54,044 nt of DNA from Nemertoderma westbladi (lineage: Eukaryota > Xenacoelomorpha > Nemertodermatida > Nemertodermatidae). The notes under the pieces are model-generated. The model searched no databases. It had not been told where the DNA came from and saw nothing but the letters and a program-made list of their open reading frames with translations. Location of the stretch: the NCBI GenBank assembly GCA_032718475.1, contig JAUCBJ010002557.1, positions 1 through 54,044 on the forward strand, read 5' to 3'. This document shows positions 31,590 through 42,953 of the stretch, one piece after another. How positions within the stretch are numbered: position 1 is the first letter of the stretch; each line of letters opens with the position of its first letter. The position numbers were made by a program, and so were the translations under genes.

Positions 31590-32430
31590 TTATTGCTTAA
31601 AGGCGCCACTTCCCAACTTTATGGGGTGGTGGGCGGAATTGAATCCGCTCATAATGTCATGCGATGTGTACAATCGATAATTTTTCGATTATTGGTTCCG
31701 CTAATAACAATTTTGACACAGCCATTAAAGAGACCCTATTAATTCGAGACATTCAACCTACCCTTAATTACACAGATTAGTTTTAGCTCCATAAAAACTA
31801 GCCTTATTTTCTGGGTAGACTGCCCTACTGTCCGTTTGAGTTATTCTATTTAGTATATATTTTTTGCCTTCACATAGTATTTAGATATTAGGTTGCAATT
31901 TAGGTTAGTTTAGTTTTTTGTTTCTGCATTTATGTGTGTTGCACTGATGATGAATACTGTTTAGTACTCGAAACGTTTGGTTATGATTATTAACAATGAA
32001 GTTCAGGATATTCGCGCTTGTTATTCTTTTCCTTATATTTGTAAGGCAGTGATTTTTTATGTCCTTTTATTTGACTTTTTTTGTCCTCCTTTTTTACGAA
32101 TTGTGCCTAATGACTTTTGTTGTCCCTTTAATGACTTTTGTTGTCCTTTTTATGTATGTATTTCTTCAAACTGTCAGACTGCTGATTTCTGGACTGTCAG
32201 ACAGTTGATTTCAACATGCCTATGCCAAAACATTCAAAATTTGTTGATTTCTGGTCTGTCGGACAGTTGGTTTCACTATGCCTGTGCCAAAACATTCAAA
32301 ATTCCATGATTTATAGACTATGAGATAGATTTCCATATGCGCCTGTGGTAAAAGACTCTAAATTTAATAGTTTGTGGTTGTTGTCGATAATCGATTACCA
32401 CATGACGTAGCAAAACACTCATTTTATAGC
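31590..32430. other. Repeat-derived non-coding DNA with a hammerhead-like core
   Basis: CTGATGA at 31944-31950 and GAAAC at 31970-31974 flank a possible stem (GAATACT / AGTACTC with one mismatch). This is the arrangement of a hammerhead ribozyme core. The third stem and cleavage site are not convincing. The rest shows short repeated phrases such as GCCAAAACATTCAAAATT. Confidence 0.3.
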
Positions 32431-32439
32431 CAAAAACAA

Positions 32440-32690
32440 TTACCAATTGATGGAAAGGAGCAGGTTAACTGGTTAAGGCCGGATTTTCTAACCAAAACAA
32501 TAAACAGTCACTTTACCAAATGAAGGAAAGGAGCAGGTTACAGAGGCTAGCCTTTCTAACCAAAACAATAAAACGGTCACTTTACCAAATCAGGGAAAGG
32601 AGCAGGTTACATAGGCGGGATTTTCTAACCAAAACAATAAACAATCACTTTACCAAATGAAGGAAAGGAGCAGGTTACATAGATGCCCAG
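32440..32690 (+). repeat. About 78-bp tandem repeat, three and a half units
   Basis: Units contain CACTTTACCAAAT, GGAAAGGAGCAGGTTA and TTTCTAACCAAAACAATAAA. The phrase AACCAAAACAATAAAC recurs singly at about 38951 and 47824, so parts are dispersed. DNA from 32700 to 33180 has no recognisable feature. Confidence 0.8.
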
Positions 32691-33354
32691 GAAAACCGTT
32701 TCTGGCAAATTTTCAGAAATATTTACCCGGCTTGCATGCGATGTCTGGCGGCTGTAAACAGGCAAAATGTCTCGGCTACTTTGCAGCTTTTTTGGTACCC
32801 GTTTTTCCGGAAATGCCGCCACTTGCCATAGCCCACGATGGATAAATTAACATGTTATCCTATGGGGACATGGTTTGGGGTGCGACAAATAGCTGGAAAG
32901 TTGCCGGGAAGTTATAGCCAGTTGCCATGATAACACCTAGCTGCCAGGCGGAAATTTGTAGCGGCTTTGTCGCCTTTATAATTTTTTGTACCATATATAA
33001 AAATTTTTCCCTGTATAATTTTTTGTAGCGGTTTTGTCGCCATAATTTATACGGAAATTTACTACTGTTGGTCTCCCAATATTAATCAACTGTTTTATTT
33101 TGAGACAGCAATACGGTTTGGTTATTCGAAATGTCAATATAGTCCTGTCACCTTAATCTGCACCAATTTTAATATGCAGTACAGTGTTGCTCAAAAGTTT
33201 GGTCACACCAGGTGTTTTTAGGAAATTGAGATTTTAGTAATGTAAAGTAATATAGTTAACTATAATTCCTAATTTTAAATCAATGCAATTTCACAATTAA
33301 TACTTAGTGCTATAGTATTTGGCCGCGATACACAATTTAATACGTCTTGGCATA

Positions 33355-34209
33355 CTACTGAAGTTCACATGGTAGTTTGACCCATTCTGAAACTAGCGCT
33401 TTCTTCAAGCTATCAATATTATTCGCTTTATGTCGCCAAACTTTGAGTTTTAAAATTCTCCAAAGGTTCTCAATAGGGTTTAAGTCAGGTGAATTGCCTG
33501 GCCAAAACAGTACATTAACATTGTTGTCGTTGAGGTAGTCCTTGACCAGCTTGGATGTGTGGCAAGGAGCACCATCTTGCTGGAATGTGGTTGCTCCAAG
33601 TGACTCCATTGCTGGAATAAGACGTTCGGCCAGGACCTCTTTATAGCGGGGTCCATTCAGTGTTGTGCCCTTGGGCATAAACCACAATCTACCCCGCCCT
33701 GTTGCAGAGAAGCACGACCAAACCATAACCTTTGGTGGATTCTTCACAGTCTTTAGGGTATACTTTGGATTATATTGCTGGCCAATAGGGCGTCGGACCC
33801 AACGACCAGTCGAACCAAACTGTGAAAACTGTGACTCATCGGAAAAGAGAACCTTGTCCCAATCGTTCTCTGTCCAATCTTTGTATTTTTGGCAAAATAT
33901 TTTCCTATCCCTCAGATTCTTCTCTGATAGTTGAGGTTTTTGAGCTGCCTTTCGAGCTCGCAACTTAAACTCTTTAGAAAGTCTCCGTCGTACTGTTTGT
34001 GGACTTACTCGAACATGTCGCCGATCTTCCAGAATTGTCGATATTTCCTTTGATGTTGCAAACGGTTTAGTTTCACAAATGTTTCTAATCGATAAATCCT
34101 CATTGCGAGTTGTAATTCTTGGTCTCCCAGAACGTTTCTTAGAAGAATATGAGCCTTCTTCCTTGAAGCGGTTAACAGTCCATAAAATACGGTGGCCCAT
34201 AGTGGCCAC
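33355..34209 (-). pseudogene. Tc1 transposase, C-terminal part (disrupted)
   Basis: The frame shows the second helix-turn-helix region (KKRSGRPRITTRNEDLSI), then the catalytic motifs VLFSDESQF, FQQDGAPCHTSK and WPGNSPDLNPIENLW. Together these form the D-D-E triad with the 34-residue spacing of Tc1. The C-terminus EWVKLPCELQ is the normal end. The N-terminal segment lies beyond the insertion, at 35920-35800, so no single product is made. Confidence 0.93.
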
Positions 34210-34479
34210 TCCTTACTTACACAAAATATTTGCAGGATGCGCAGGATGCGCGCGCGCGTGGTGTTTTATGTGTGCGCGCGCGGTATTATGTTTGTGCGTG
34301 CGGTATTTGGTGTGCGCGCGCGCGGTATTTTATGTGTGCGCGCGCGGTATTATGTGTGTTCGACGTGCGTGCGGTATCTCATGAGCGCGCGCGCGGTTAT
34401 TTTTCCATATGTAGCCCAGGGTGGTGCCATTCAGGGCACCACCCTGGGGCAGCCCCAGGGCAGCCCCAGGGCAGCCCCC

Positions 34480-34672
34480 CCCCACCATTGTGATTGTGGC
34501 AGCCCCCCCCCACCATTGTGATTGTGGCAGCCCCCCCCCACCATTGTGATTGTGGCAGCCTCCTCCCCACCATTGTGATTGTGGCAGCCCCCCCCGCTAT
34601 TGTGATTGTGGCACCCCCCCCCCTCCACCATTGTGATTGCCCCCCCCCCCCACCATTGTGATGTGGCACCCC
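34480..34672 (+). repeat. 27-bp CACCATTGTGATTGTGGCAG repeat array
   Basis: Seven or so units of CACCATTGTGATTGTGGCAG followed by a C tract of varying length. It lies within the nested element between the GC-rich subterminal array and the transposase fragment. Glycine-rich minus-strand frames over it are artefacts. Confidence 0.9.
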
Positions 34673-34862
34673 ACGTCATGCGCCATTCAGCCCAGGATGT
34701 TCGTAATTGAGACCAGTCGATTCTCTCGTTGTGAGTCGAGGTAACATAACGGTGTGCATTCGAAGTCTGACGGAAAAAACACTGCGCAGCGGCCATTAAA
34801 CCATTCTCTGTTCCGCGGTCTGTCTCGAGACGAACAGGTGCACCATGGGTTGTTACAGCATC

Positions 34863-35393
34863 CTAAAAAAAATCACAGATAATATTAGGATTATTATTAG
34901 AAGGCGTTACCTTTAGCCACAGTATCATCCGCGACCACCCATCACTACATGCATGAATTGGAAAACCATACGGCTTCAATTTATCATAGCCGTCTGCATG
35001 CCATGCTGCACTAGGTCCACGGTTATGATAAGTTCGTCTTCGTAGTCTTTGTCTACGTCGAATTTCACTAGCCTCAGGATCTAATTCCACAAGGATATTT
35101 TGTACAGCTTTTCTAGTTACAAAAAACCCTTCCCTCCTCAAATGATGCCAAATTCGTCGATAACCCCAGGATTCCCCAAGACCGCCCTCAACTAAATTCC
35201 TGATAATTTCATGAAGGTCATTAACTGAAATATTAGCGTCATTTCGCCTCCTCAGACCTAAGTCATTTAAACGGCGCCGGAGTGTTCTGTAGCTTATATT
35301 GATATTGTGTCGTAAACCAAGCTGGCGAACAATTTCAAAGTAGGTTAATCCGTCCATAAAATACAATTTGATTTGTTGGTTTAAATTAGCCAT
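34863..35393 (-). pseudogene. Truncated IS3/integrase-like transposase
   Basis: The 176-residue frame starts MANLNQQIKLYFMDGLTYFE, has the 'WGYRRIWHHLRREGF' segment, then RTYHNRGPSAAWHADGYDKL with the first catalytic aspartate and HACSDGWSRMILWLK, and stops. The second aspartate and the glutamate are absent. It aligns with the N-terminal half of the transposase at 23419-24898. It is continuous across the position where that gene has its introner-like intron. The family is therefore shared but the intron is not. Confidence 0.88.
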
Positions 35394-35796
35394 TTAATAA
35401 CTACAGTATATAGTATGTAACTAAATAGATTAGCAGCAATTATAATTGTATACAATACAATTCAATGCATTGTAGTACAGTACAATGACGAATTGACATG
35501 TTTTTATAGAGGCAATGACTATTATACACAAATTAATACGAGGATGGTTGCTAAGTAACAAGTATTCAAGCACACATTAATAATTTAATATTTTTGGTGG
35601 CTGGCCTAAAAAATAACCGCACGCACACACATAAAATACCGCGCGCGCACACATGAAATACCGCACGCTCGCATAACATAACCGCACGCGCACACATATA
35701 TTGATAATACCGCGCACGCACACATAAAACACCGCGCGCGCGCGCATCCTGCAAATATTTTGTGTAAGTAAGGAGTGGCCACTATGGGCCACCGTA

Positions 35797-35920
35797 ATAA
35801 AACAGTTCATCGTGTCGTATTGTATTTTTCAGCGATTTCTTGGGTTTTTATGCCTGTCTCATGAAGAGCAACAATGGCTGACCGTTTTTTAGGCGTTAAT
35901 TCACATACTTTCCCCATTGG
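35797..35920 (-). pseudogene. Tc1 transposase, N-terminal part
   Basis: MGKVCELTPKKRSAIVALHE followed by TGIKTQEIAEKYNTTR is the first helix-turn-helix of a Tc1 transposase. A stop follows before the insertion point, and the frame does not match the C-terminal part, so the gene was or has become defective. Confidence 0.8.
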
Positions 35921-36214
35921 GTCTCCAAAATATTACAAAAAAATAATTACATGTATCAAAGCTCTTTTAAATAACAGGTCGGCAGCGTAAAAGCAAGATA
36001 TATTCCTGGTACCGGTAATGAAGCAAAAACTAAAGCAATTTTTATCAAATTTGAATTTCCCACAATTTTTGTATGAATTATTAACTGCAATTAAATAAGC
36101 TTTCAAATGATATACAATAAAGTGTACATGCTAAAGGTTTCTGATCACAATAGATGAAAAACATATTTTCCATCTATAAATATAGGTGTAACCAAACTTT
36201 TGAGCAGCACTGTA

Positions 36215-36720
36215 TATAGGGACTGAGTAGCAGTAATTAAATTAGTTCAAAATACAGTACAACTTTGTACATGTACATTCCCTGTAATCCATCAACATTA
36301 AAATAATGTTTATTAGTAACATCTATATTCAAGAAATATAATCAGATAATATTGCAATTCAAAAACGAATACTAGATTTAATATTATTTTGGAAAATAAA
36401 AGTGTACTTCTTAAAAGTGTTCGAGAACTACAGGTACTAATATCATCATCGCTAGTGTTATTTATTTTAACACTACACTAGTAAATTTCCCACCCTTAAA
36501 ATTACAGATAGTGCGCAAATTGATTGACCGACTACAAGTGAAAATGGTGATCTTCAGCGCAAATTGACCGCAAGTTAAATAAAGATTGTTTATAACAAAA
36601 AATTTTGGGTCTGGGTTATTATGCGCCAGTGCTCTAAAATTAACCTTCTAATGCGTGACAATAAGCTAATATTGTAATTCTATCATTGCATTCTCATAAC
36701 ATTTCTGTTTTATTTTCTCA
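36215..36720. other. AT-rich intergenic DNA, nothing recognised
   Basis: No exon, repeat array or RNA gene is evident. Confidence 0.5.
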
Positions 36721-36726
36721 TTATTA

Positions 36727-37864
36727 TGCAAGATATAACATATTTTTATAATAGATATAACATATTTTATGGCGAATGGCCAGATCGATGGAAGCAATCC
36801 AACAATATATCGCTGTTAGAATTGTATCCAATTATGCTGAGTTTGCAAATCTGGGGTCCTCAACTCACAAGAAAAAGGATTATATTTTGCACTGACAATC
36901 GTTCACGTTTTAAATAAAAAATCATCAAAAGATCCATTACTTATGGTTTTATTAAGACAAATAGTAATATCATCAATGGAATTTAACATATTATTTCGAG
37001 CTAATCATATACCCGGGGTCGCTAACACAAAATGTGATTTACTCTCTCGTCTACAGGTGCAGTCATTTCTGGATATTTCACCAAATGCGAATACGACGCC
37101 AATTCGGATACCAGATCACTTGCTCCCAAAGGACTCCTTCTTCGATATAAGCAGATGATTGAGCAGTCATGGGAAGGGACTACATTAAAATCATATTCTA
37201 GAACATGGTTGAAACTTCGAACGTTTCTTATAAATGAGATGCAGGTAACACTTACTCTACCATTGGACCCAACTCTACTTGGTTGTTTTATACTGTAGCA
37301 TACCTAGATGCTCAGAAGTTAGCCCGCTCTACGATCTTAAACCATATTTCGGCCATCTCAATGCCACATCGACTGCTCAATACCCATGATCCTACGAAGT
37401 CGTACTTTATAATTCGAGCACTGACAGGTCTTGGAAAGGGTGGCAATTCACCAGATTCCAGGCTTCCGATTACCAAATCAATACTTACTAGTTTGATAAA
37501 TGCATATTTATACGAACGAATTATTTTAACGTTTAGAAAATTTAAACATCAAAAACCTCCATACCATCCATCCAAAGTAGAGATTTTAGATAATGATCTA
37601 CATAATCCACTAGTAATTTTGAAAGCATATCTTGATGTTCGACCATGCAAAGCAGGCCCATTGTTTTTATGGAAATCAGCGGAACCTATTTATCGTAAAG
37701 AATTCATAACAGTGCTTAATAAGATACTGAATTTTCTTAATTTGTCTACTAAAGTTTATAAGACTCACAGCTTTCGTATTGGCGCTGCTACAGAGGCAGA
37801 CAGAGATGGTTGGTCGGATTTAAAAATTAAGGAAAAAGGACGTTGGGCAAGTAATGCCTTTTGA
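36727..37864 (+). pseudogene. DIRS-like retrotransposon remnant: RNase H and tyrosine recombinase
   Basis: The first part (36727-37158, with a frame break near 36915) has IFYGEWPDRWKQSNNISLLE, IIFCTDN and NILFRANHIPGVANTKCDLL + SR, the RNase H region of DIRS/Ngaro-type elements. The second part (about 37150-37864) gives LKSYSRTWLKLRTFL, then a tyrosine recombinase with RPCKAGPLFLW and THSFRIGAATEA, and GRWASNAF just before a stop. The recombinase has the HxxR box, but the frame ends before a catalytic tyrosine. The reverse transcriptase is missing. It is inactive. Confidence 0.82.
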
Positions 37865-37869
37865 GATAT

Positions 37870-38690
37870 ATTAGATAGACTTAACTCAAAGGTATTTTTA
37901 TATATAATGCTGTACAATGTACATTACGGAACATTTTGAGTTACTGAAATAATTTGTTGTGCATGAATTAATTAATGTATTTGTAGTTGTAAAACAGTCA
38001 TATATTAATTATGTGTCACTAATAATTGATCGTCAATGAATTATAAATTTACATTATTCTAAGTTATATTGGTTTGTGTGTGTATCTAAGGATAATGGGG
38101 GTCCTTTCTTTCGTATTTTGCTTGGGTGGGGTCACCGAAATTATGGTCATAAATTCGATGCTGGGTGTTCCGACCCTCACCCCTTTTAAAAAATATAATG
38201 CCTTACTATAAGCAAGGCACGTTATCCCCATAAACATTCATATATTTTAAAAGCAGAGCTACGCAAAATAAGATCTGAAAGAAGGACATAAATATAACTG
38301 ATGTGATAAATGATTATATCAATATATGACGCACGTTGCAATAAGAACTAATTATCAACATATCAAATTAAGAAAGAAGTTTAAATCAAGTTAAGTAGAG
38401 CGGCGCCCAGGTTATCAAATAATTGACATACATGTTTTGTTATAATGAAAGGCACTTGAACTTGAGGGTTGATTTCGGATGGCCTACTTTACTATATTTA
38501 TTTTTCTAAGTCAAAAATGGTGGGTTGGGGCACTGGAAGGTCAGTTCACTAGTTTTGAACTACTGCACATGTACACCATGCCACTGGGATTGTGGGAATG
38601 GGCGGGGGCTAGGCTGGGGATAATATACGAAAATAAATACACATTTTATTTGCTGCTATATCATTCTTTTTTTATTTGTTCTACTTACTT
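37870..38690. other. AT-rich DNA without recognisable genes
   Basis: The 111-residue open frame beginning at 38479 has no motif I recognise. Confidence 0.4.
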
Positions 38691-38972
38691 AGATTTTCAG
38701 CATTATGTGGACAGTACCAGCGCCCACAGACCTGATTTATGTCCTTGCGAGGTTTTGTTTTGTACAAGACCACAATTCTTGCACCTCCGTTTCCCATCGG
38801 ATGGTGGTTTCTGAATAAGTGGGTTGCCCGTCATCCGTTGGTACCAATGTGGGTACAATTCTTTCTCAGGATTATTTGGACAATACCATTGCCCACGACC
38901 TCTAATTCGTGTGTGACGGTGGATGGAGGTTACAGTGGCACGATATTTTAACCAAAACAATAAACTAAACAC
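38690..38972 (-). pseudogene. Decayed cysteine-rich (zinc-finger-like) segment
   Basis: On the minus strand GRGQWYCPNNPEKE is followed by KRRCKNCGLVQNKTS. After a frameshift VCGRWYCPHNAENL appears, a second copy of the first motif. The two WYCPxN copies and the CxxC pair suggest two tandem zinc-binding modules broken by a frameshift. Such C-terminal modules occur in transposases, but I cannot assign a family. Confidence 0.35.
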
Positions 38973-39082
38973 AATAGAACAGGTTACAGTTGTATTTTTG
39001 AGTGTAATGAGCTGTTATTTGCATCCAATTTCCCCTGAAGAGGGATGAATTTTTATTGCGTCTATCTGCATATACTAATTGA

Positions 39083-41075
39083 CAACGGCGCAGCCAAGGG
39101 GGGGGGGGGCTAAGGGGGCTCGAGCCCCCCCCTTAACAGTTTGTAACTCTGTAAGCGCCCAGCATCATCATTATACTTACACAACCACACGTCGCTCGCC
39201 AACAAGGCAATGATAAAATTTACTGGGGATGAAATTAAGGGGGTTATACTTATATTGGAATTGGTTTCTTAACTAGGCGCCCCTATAACAGGATGACTGG
39301 TATAGTATTGGTTCTACAAGATGGCCGTAAAAAGGACGCCGTTTACTGATTGGTTGGAATTATATAGATACACAATACCCATACTGAGAGGGCAGTGGGC
39401 AAGGACATGCATTGTATAGAGATGTAATACTACACTACACACCTAATAAATAGAAGCTACAGGTTGTTATTATATAAACTCAAGTGGCACTGATGGAAGA
39501 ATCACTCATAGCATAGTAAAGTCATCGTTTATTGGGCCTGGGCGAACTACATATTATACACCATAATTATTGAATTAAGCTCACAAATTCGTCATTCTAC
39601 ATAGACCAATCGGTAATATTATTCTTAAACTGTAAACATTAATATTGTAGTTTTTTTCGAGCGGGCATGAAAAGGGTGTTCAAGCCCGAATACAACAGGA
39701 TTACCCTCTTGCTATGTATACCCACTGTTGTAGCCACGTGTTAAATCTAGCAATTACAAAGGCTTCGAAAGTTCCCGCGATAAGGAATGCAATGGGAACA
39801 TTGCAGGAGGTTTGTGTATTTCTTTGTTCCAGATCGTCACAACGAGTGTCTTTGCTTAAAGACAACGTTGCAATGTTTTTACCTTCAGCAAGCCATAATC
39901 GTCTGAAACAACTGTGCGAGACGCGATGGGTTGAACGGCATGACTCTATTATTATATTCCTTGAACTGTACGAAGCTGTGGTAGAGACTCTTGATGACAT
40001 ACAAACAGGACCGTATTCAAGTGAAGCAGCAACGAAGGCAGGGCTTCTTTATAATGCAGTTTTGAAGCCTGATTTTATAATAGCATTGGCGACGATGGAG
40101 CGTACTTCATCCTTAGTTCTCCCACTTTCGAAGGCCCTACAATCCATCAACCAAGATCTATTTGTTGCAAATGAATTGGTAACTGAAGTGATCCAAGTTC
40201 TGAAGGATGACCGAATAGATGCAGCGAATGAGTTTAATGTTGTGTTTCGTAAGGCAAAGGCCCTTTGTGATCAATTTAGTGTTGATATATCGATTCCCAG
40301 AAGAGCAGGACGACAGACACATCGTTCAAACTATTCCACTTCCAGCCCAGAGGAGTTCTTTCGTCTTGCCATATTTAACCCATACTTGGATTATTTAATT
40401 CAAGAATTAACTTCACGCTTCAAGGACCAACAGGAGCGTTGTGGTTTCCTCTGGTGTATCCTACCTCATAAGCTTATAGATAGCTATGATGTAGACAGTA
40501 TTAAGAAAGTTATGGACGTATATAAAGAAGATATTGACTCCCCGGCCGTTGTAGAGTGTGAGTTGAAACGATGGCTCAATAAGTGGACTGGCTCTGCCGC
40601 AAGTAAAGCTCCATCCAATGCCTTGGACGCCTTGGAAAGTTGCAATCAAGAAATGTATCCAAACGTCTACATTCTTTTAACTATAATGGCTACACTCCCT
40701 GTGACTACAGCCACAGCTGAACGAACCTTTAGTACTTTGAGAAGACTCAAGACGTATCTGAGGTCAACCATGGGAGAAGACCGCTTGACTGCTTTGGCAC
40801 TTCTGGCCGTTCATCGGAAACGAGAAATTGATAGCAAAAAACTAATCCAATCGTTTGCTGCATGCCACAGTAGAAGAATGGATTTCGTCTTATAATGAGG
40901 TTGATTTGTTTGAATATTGTATACCTAATGAATATTAGTTTGTTAGTAGGCCCATTGTAAAAAATTAAAATTGAAAATGATTGTTATTTTAACATATTGA
41001 ATTATTCAATAACTTTTTAAATTTTCCCGCTTCCACTTGAGCCCCCCCCTTAACCAAATTCTGGCTGCGCCGTTG
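39083..41075 (+). mobile_element. hAT transposon with 8-bp target duplication, internally deleted
   Basis: CTAATTGA at 39075-39082 and again at 41076-41083 is a perfect 8-bp duplication. The element starts CAACGGCGCAGCCA and ends TGGCTGCGCCGTTG. Just inside are G- and C-rich tracts (GAGCCCCCCCTTAAC on both sides). Its transposase lacks the N-terminal half. Confidence 0.95.
39660..40895 (+). pseudogene. hAT transposase, C-terminal half with dimerisation domain
   Basis: The open frame extends upstream of the first ATG (39714) to about 39660, where it reads SGHEKGVQARIQQDYPLAMY. It continues with THCCSHVLNLAITKA and CETRWVERHDSI. At the C-terminal end YPNVYILLTIMATLPVTTAT + AERTFSTLRRLKTYLRSTM is a full hATC dimerisation domain. 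The BED zinc finger and the first part of the catalytic core are absent. 39130-39650 is non-coding, so the copy is an internal-deletion derivative. The remaining 393+ codons are free of stops. Confidence 0.92.
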
Positions 41076-41171
41076 CTAATTGATATTTGGTTTAGAACTA
41101 AGAGACTATGTTTTCGGAACCAAAGCACTTGAGAACTATTGACATCCGATCTCGTAATGTAAATAACTTAC

Positions 41172-41224
41172 TTTTCACTGTCAGTCAAAGTAGATCCAGC
41201 TGGGAAGTTGTACTTTTGAGGGGG
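41172..41224 (-). CDS. Candidate internal exon of an unresolved minus-strand gene
   Basis: TTATTCTACCACAG is a strong acceptor and GTAAGTT a strong donor. The 53-bp exon encodes PPQKYNFPAGSTLTDSE plus two bases. The sequence looks like ordinary coding DNA, but I could not identify the gene. Confidence 0.45.
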
Positions 41225-41612
41225 CTGTGGTAGAATAAGCTACAACCAAAAATATGTTGTGTAAAAATGTGTAAGTTATTCTTAAAAGGCATGCATTTCA
41301 TAAAAAAAATAATTTATTTGTTGTAAATCCCTTTTTTTTTCAAAGTTGTTAACAAGTTTGACAAAAAAGAACACTTTTTTGTCAACAAAAAAAGTAATGT
41401 TGAATTATATTTCAAAGTAATTTCCATGAATTTGATTTTTTATACTAGCTAGTTTTTGCTAAATTTTTAGCCTTTTTCATATGAAAAGAATTGGTCAAAC
41501 TATGGATACCCAAGGTGTAGTACTGTAATGCCTGTATTTCACTATGGAAGAAGCTTCGATGGACGGCATTTATGCTGCAATACGCCCAGATAAAAGTGAG
41601 AGAACTTACAAC

Positions 41613-41884
41613 AAATAAAACGACGTTAAGTGGTGACAAAAAGTAACATTGGGGTAACACTTGGGGGCCGTTTGTACGTGACACACCGGTTGACTGGGGG
41701 CCGTTTGTACGTGACACACCGGTTGACTGGGGGCCGTTTGTACGTGACACACCGGTTGACTGGGGGCCGTTTGTATGTGACACACCGGTTGACTGGGGGC
41801 CGTTTGTAGGTGACCTACGCCACTCACAGGATGAGTGGAAGGCGTTGTTGGACTACTCACTGGCTGAGTAGGGGCCGTTGGTGG
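41613..41884 (-). CDS. Candidate proline/threonine-rich exon built from a 33-bp minisatellite
   Basis: After the acceptor ATATATTTGCAG the frame reads PPTAPTQPVSSPTTPSTHPV and then about five near-identical units HVQTAPSQPVC (33 bp each, 41666-41810). A GTAAGT donor at about 41612 would end it in phase 2. The linker-like composition suggests a disordered or mucin-like segment. Whether it belongs with the exon at 41172-41224 is unsettled, because the phases do not match directly. Confidence 0.4.
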
Positions 41885-42320
41885 CTGCAAATATATTTTA
41901 GCTTTCATTTAACATCAACTCAGACAGATAAAGTTTCACTTTTGCAGTGTTGAGTAAAGACAAGAGGATCAGATAAGTTAAGTTAGCTGTAAATTTTGCA
42001 ATTAAAAGGCTCTATCCTTTTTGACACACAGCAGTAAAATAATCGATAATAAATCATCAATATTCCAGAAACATTATTACAATACAATATTAAAATTATC
42101 AATTAAGCTCTCAGCACGTTGATAAGTTGACATAATGTACAGTAACATGATTTCCTACATCATTCTAAGAATTTGAAAGAACACTACTCTGCGTTAAAGA
42201 CCCCTGTTTATTTATGTAAACCTCTCTCGCTACACTCGCGCCGGATATGTATACACTCGGGTACCTGTCAATAACGTTGGAAAGTGCTACTTTGTCAGTG
42301 GCGTACCGAATTACAAATAA

Positions 42321-42940
42321 CGTTGTGGGGCGAGACACGTAGTCGGCGAGCCTTGGCATACGGTTCATATAGGGTAAATGGGGCATGTCCGTCTGTCTGT
42401 CTGTCCGTCCGTCTGTCTGGTAAATGTTTGAACGCGAATTTCTCGGCATCGCTGGTTCGGAATTGAACCAAACTTAGTAGGTAAGTAGTAGAGAGAAAGT
42501 TTAGAAAGTTTGTAAAGTTTGTGAAAAATCATGCAGTCTGACGTCAGCTACGACAGATTTTGTGGTTTTTAGAAAATGTTAAATTTCTCGGGAAGGCCTC
42601 ATTTTCCTGAGCTGAAATTTTGGTGGCCTGTAGAGAATCATGAAGTCTATCTTTTACGAAATTGAAAAGTTAAGACATTTAATTGGGGATCCGCTAGAGA
42701 CTCAGAAGTAATGACATAGGCCTACCGGTACGGTACTGCTGTACAGTGCTGCACTGGTAAGTACGAAATTGCAGAATAACAATTTGACACCACCTAGCGG
42801 ATTAACATATGATTGTATATCGAATGAATACATTTATAGCATGGGATATGGGGTTCAAACTAGACATGCCCCATTTGCTCTATATGAACCGTATGCCAAG
42901 GCTTGCCGACTATGTGCTGCGCGAAGTCCCCACGAACGTG
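42321..42940. mobile_element. Non-autonomous inverted-repeat element
   Basis: CCTTGGCATACGGTTCATAT in the left arm is mirrored in the right arm by ATATGAACCGTATGCCAAGG. Similarity extends over about 65 bp per arm, from ACGTTGTGGGGCGAG on the left to CTGCGCGAAGTCCCCACGAA on the right. (GTCT)n/(GTCC)n microsatellite lies at 42388-42420. The right end is shared with 13850-13875. No coding sequence. Confidence 0.7.
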
Positions 42941-42953
42941 TACAAAGCGTTAA

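Larger units (their letters stand above)
34190..35794. mobile_element. 1.6-kb element related to the HECT transposon, nested in Tc1
   Basis: The tips CGGTGGCCCATAGTGGCCAC and its reverse complement begin inverted repeats of about 55 bp that run through CTCCTTACTTACACAAAATA + TTTGCAGGATGCG. TA flanks both sides (34188-34189, 35795-35796). GC-rich subterminal repeats based on GCGCGCGCGGTATTTTATGT lie at 34245-34400 and 35614-35745. The first six tip bases, the TA duplication and the encoded integrase-like frame all match the 22619-29028 element in kind. It carries only the N-terminal part of a transposase and no HECT gene, so it is an internal-deletion derivative. Confidence 0.88.
33182..36212 (-). 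mobile_element. Tc1-type transposon interrupted by a nested element
   Basis: The left tip CAGTGTTGCTCAAAAGTTTG at 33182 and the right tip, whose complement reads CAGTGCTGCTCAAAAGTTTG, form terminal inverted repeats flanked by TA (33180-33181, 36213-36214). Removing the nested element at 34190-35794 leaves about 1.4 kb, the usual Tc1 size. Confidence 0.92.

Noticed and set aside
34397-34796. Glycine-rich 90-121-codon minus-strand frames
   Set aside because: They read through the CACCATTGTGATTGTGGCAG array and have no conserved part.
42166-42449. 94-codon minus-strand frame
   Set aside because: It lies across a GTCT microsatellite and an inverted-repeat arm; composition follows the repeat.
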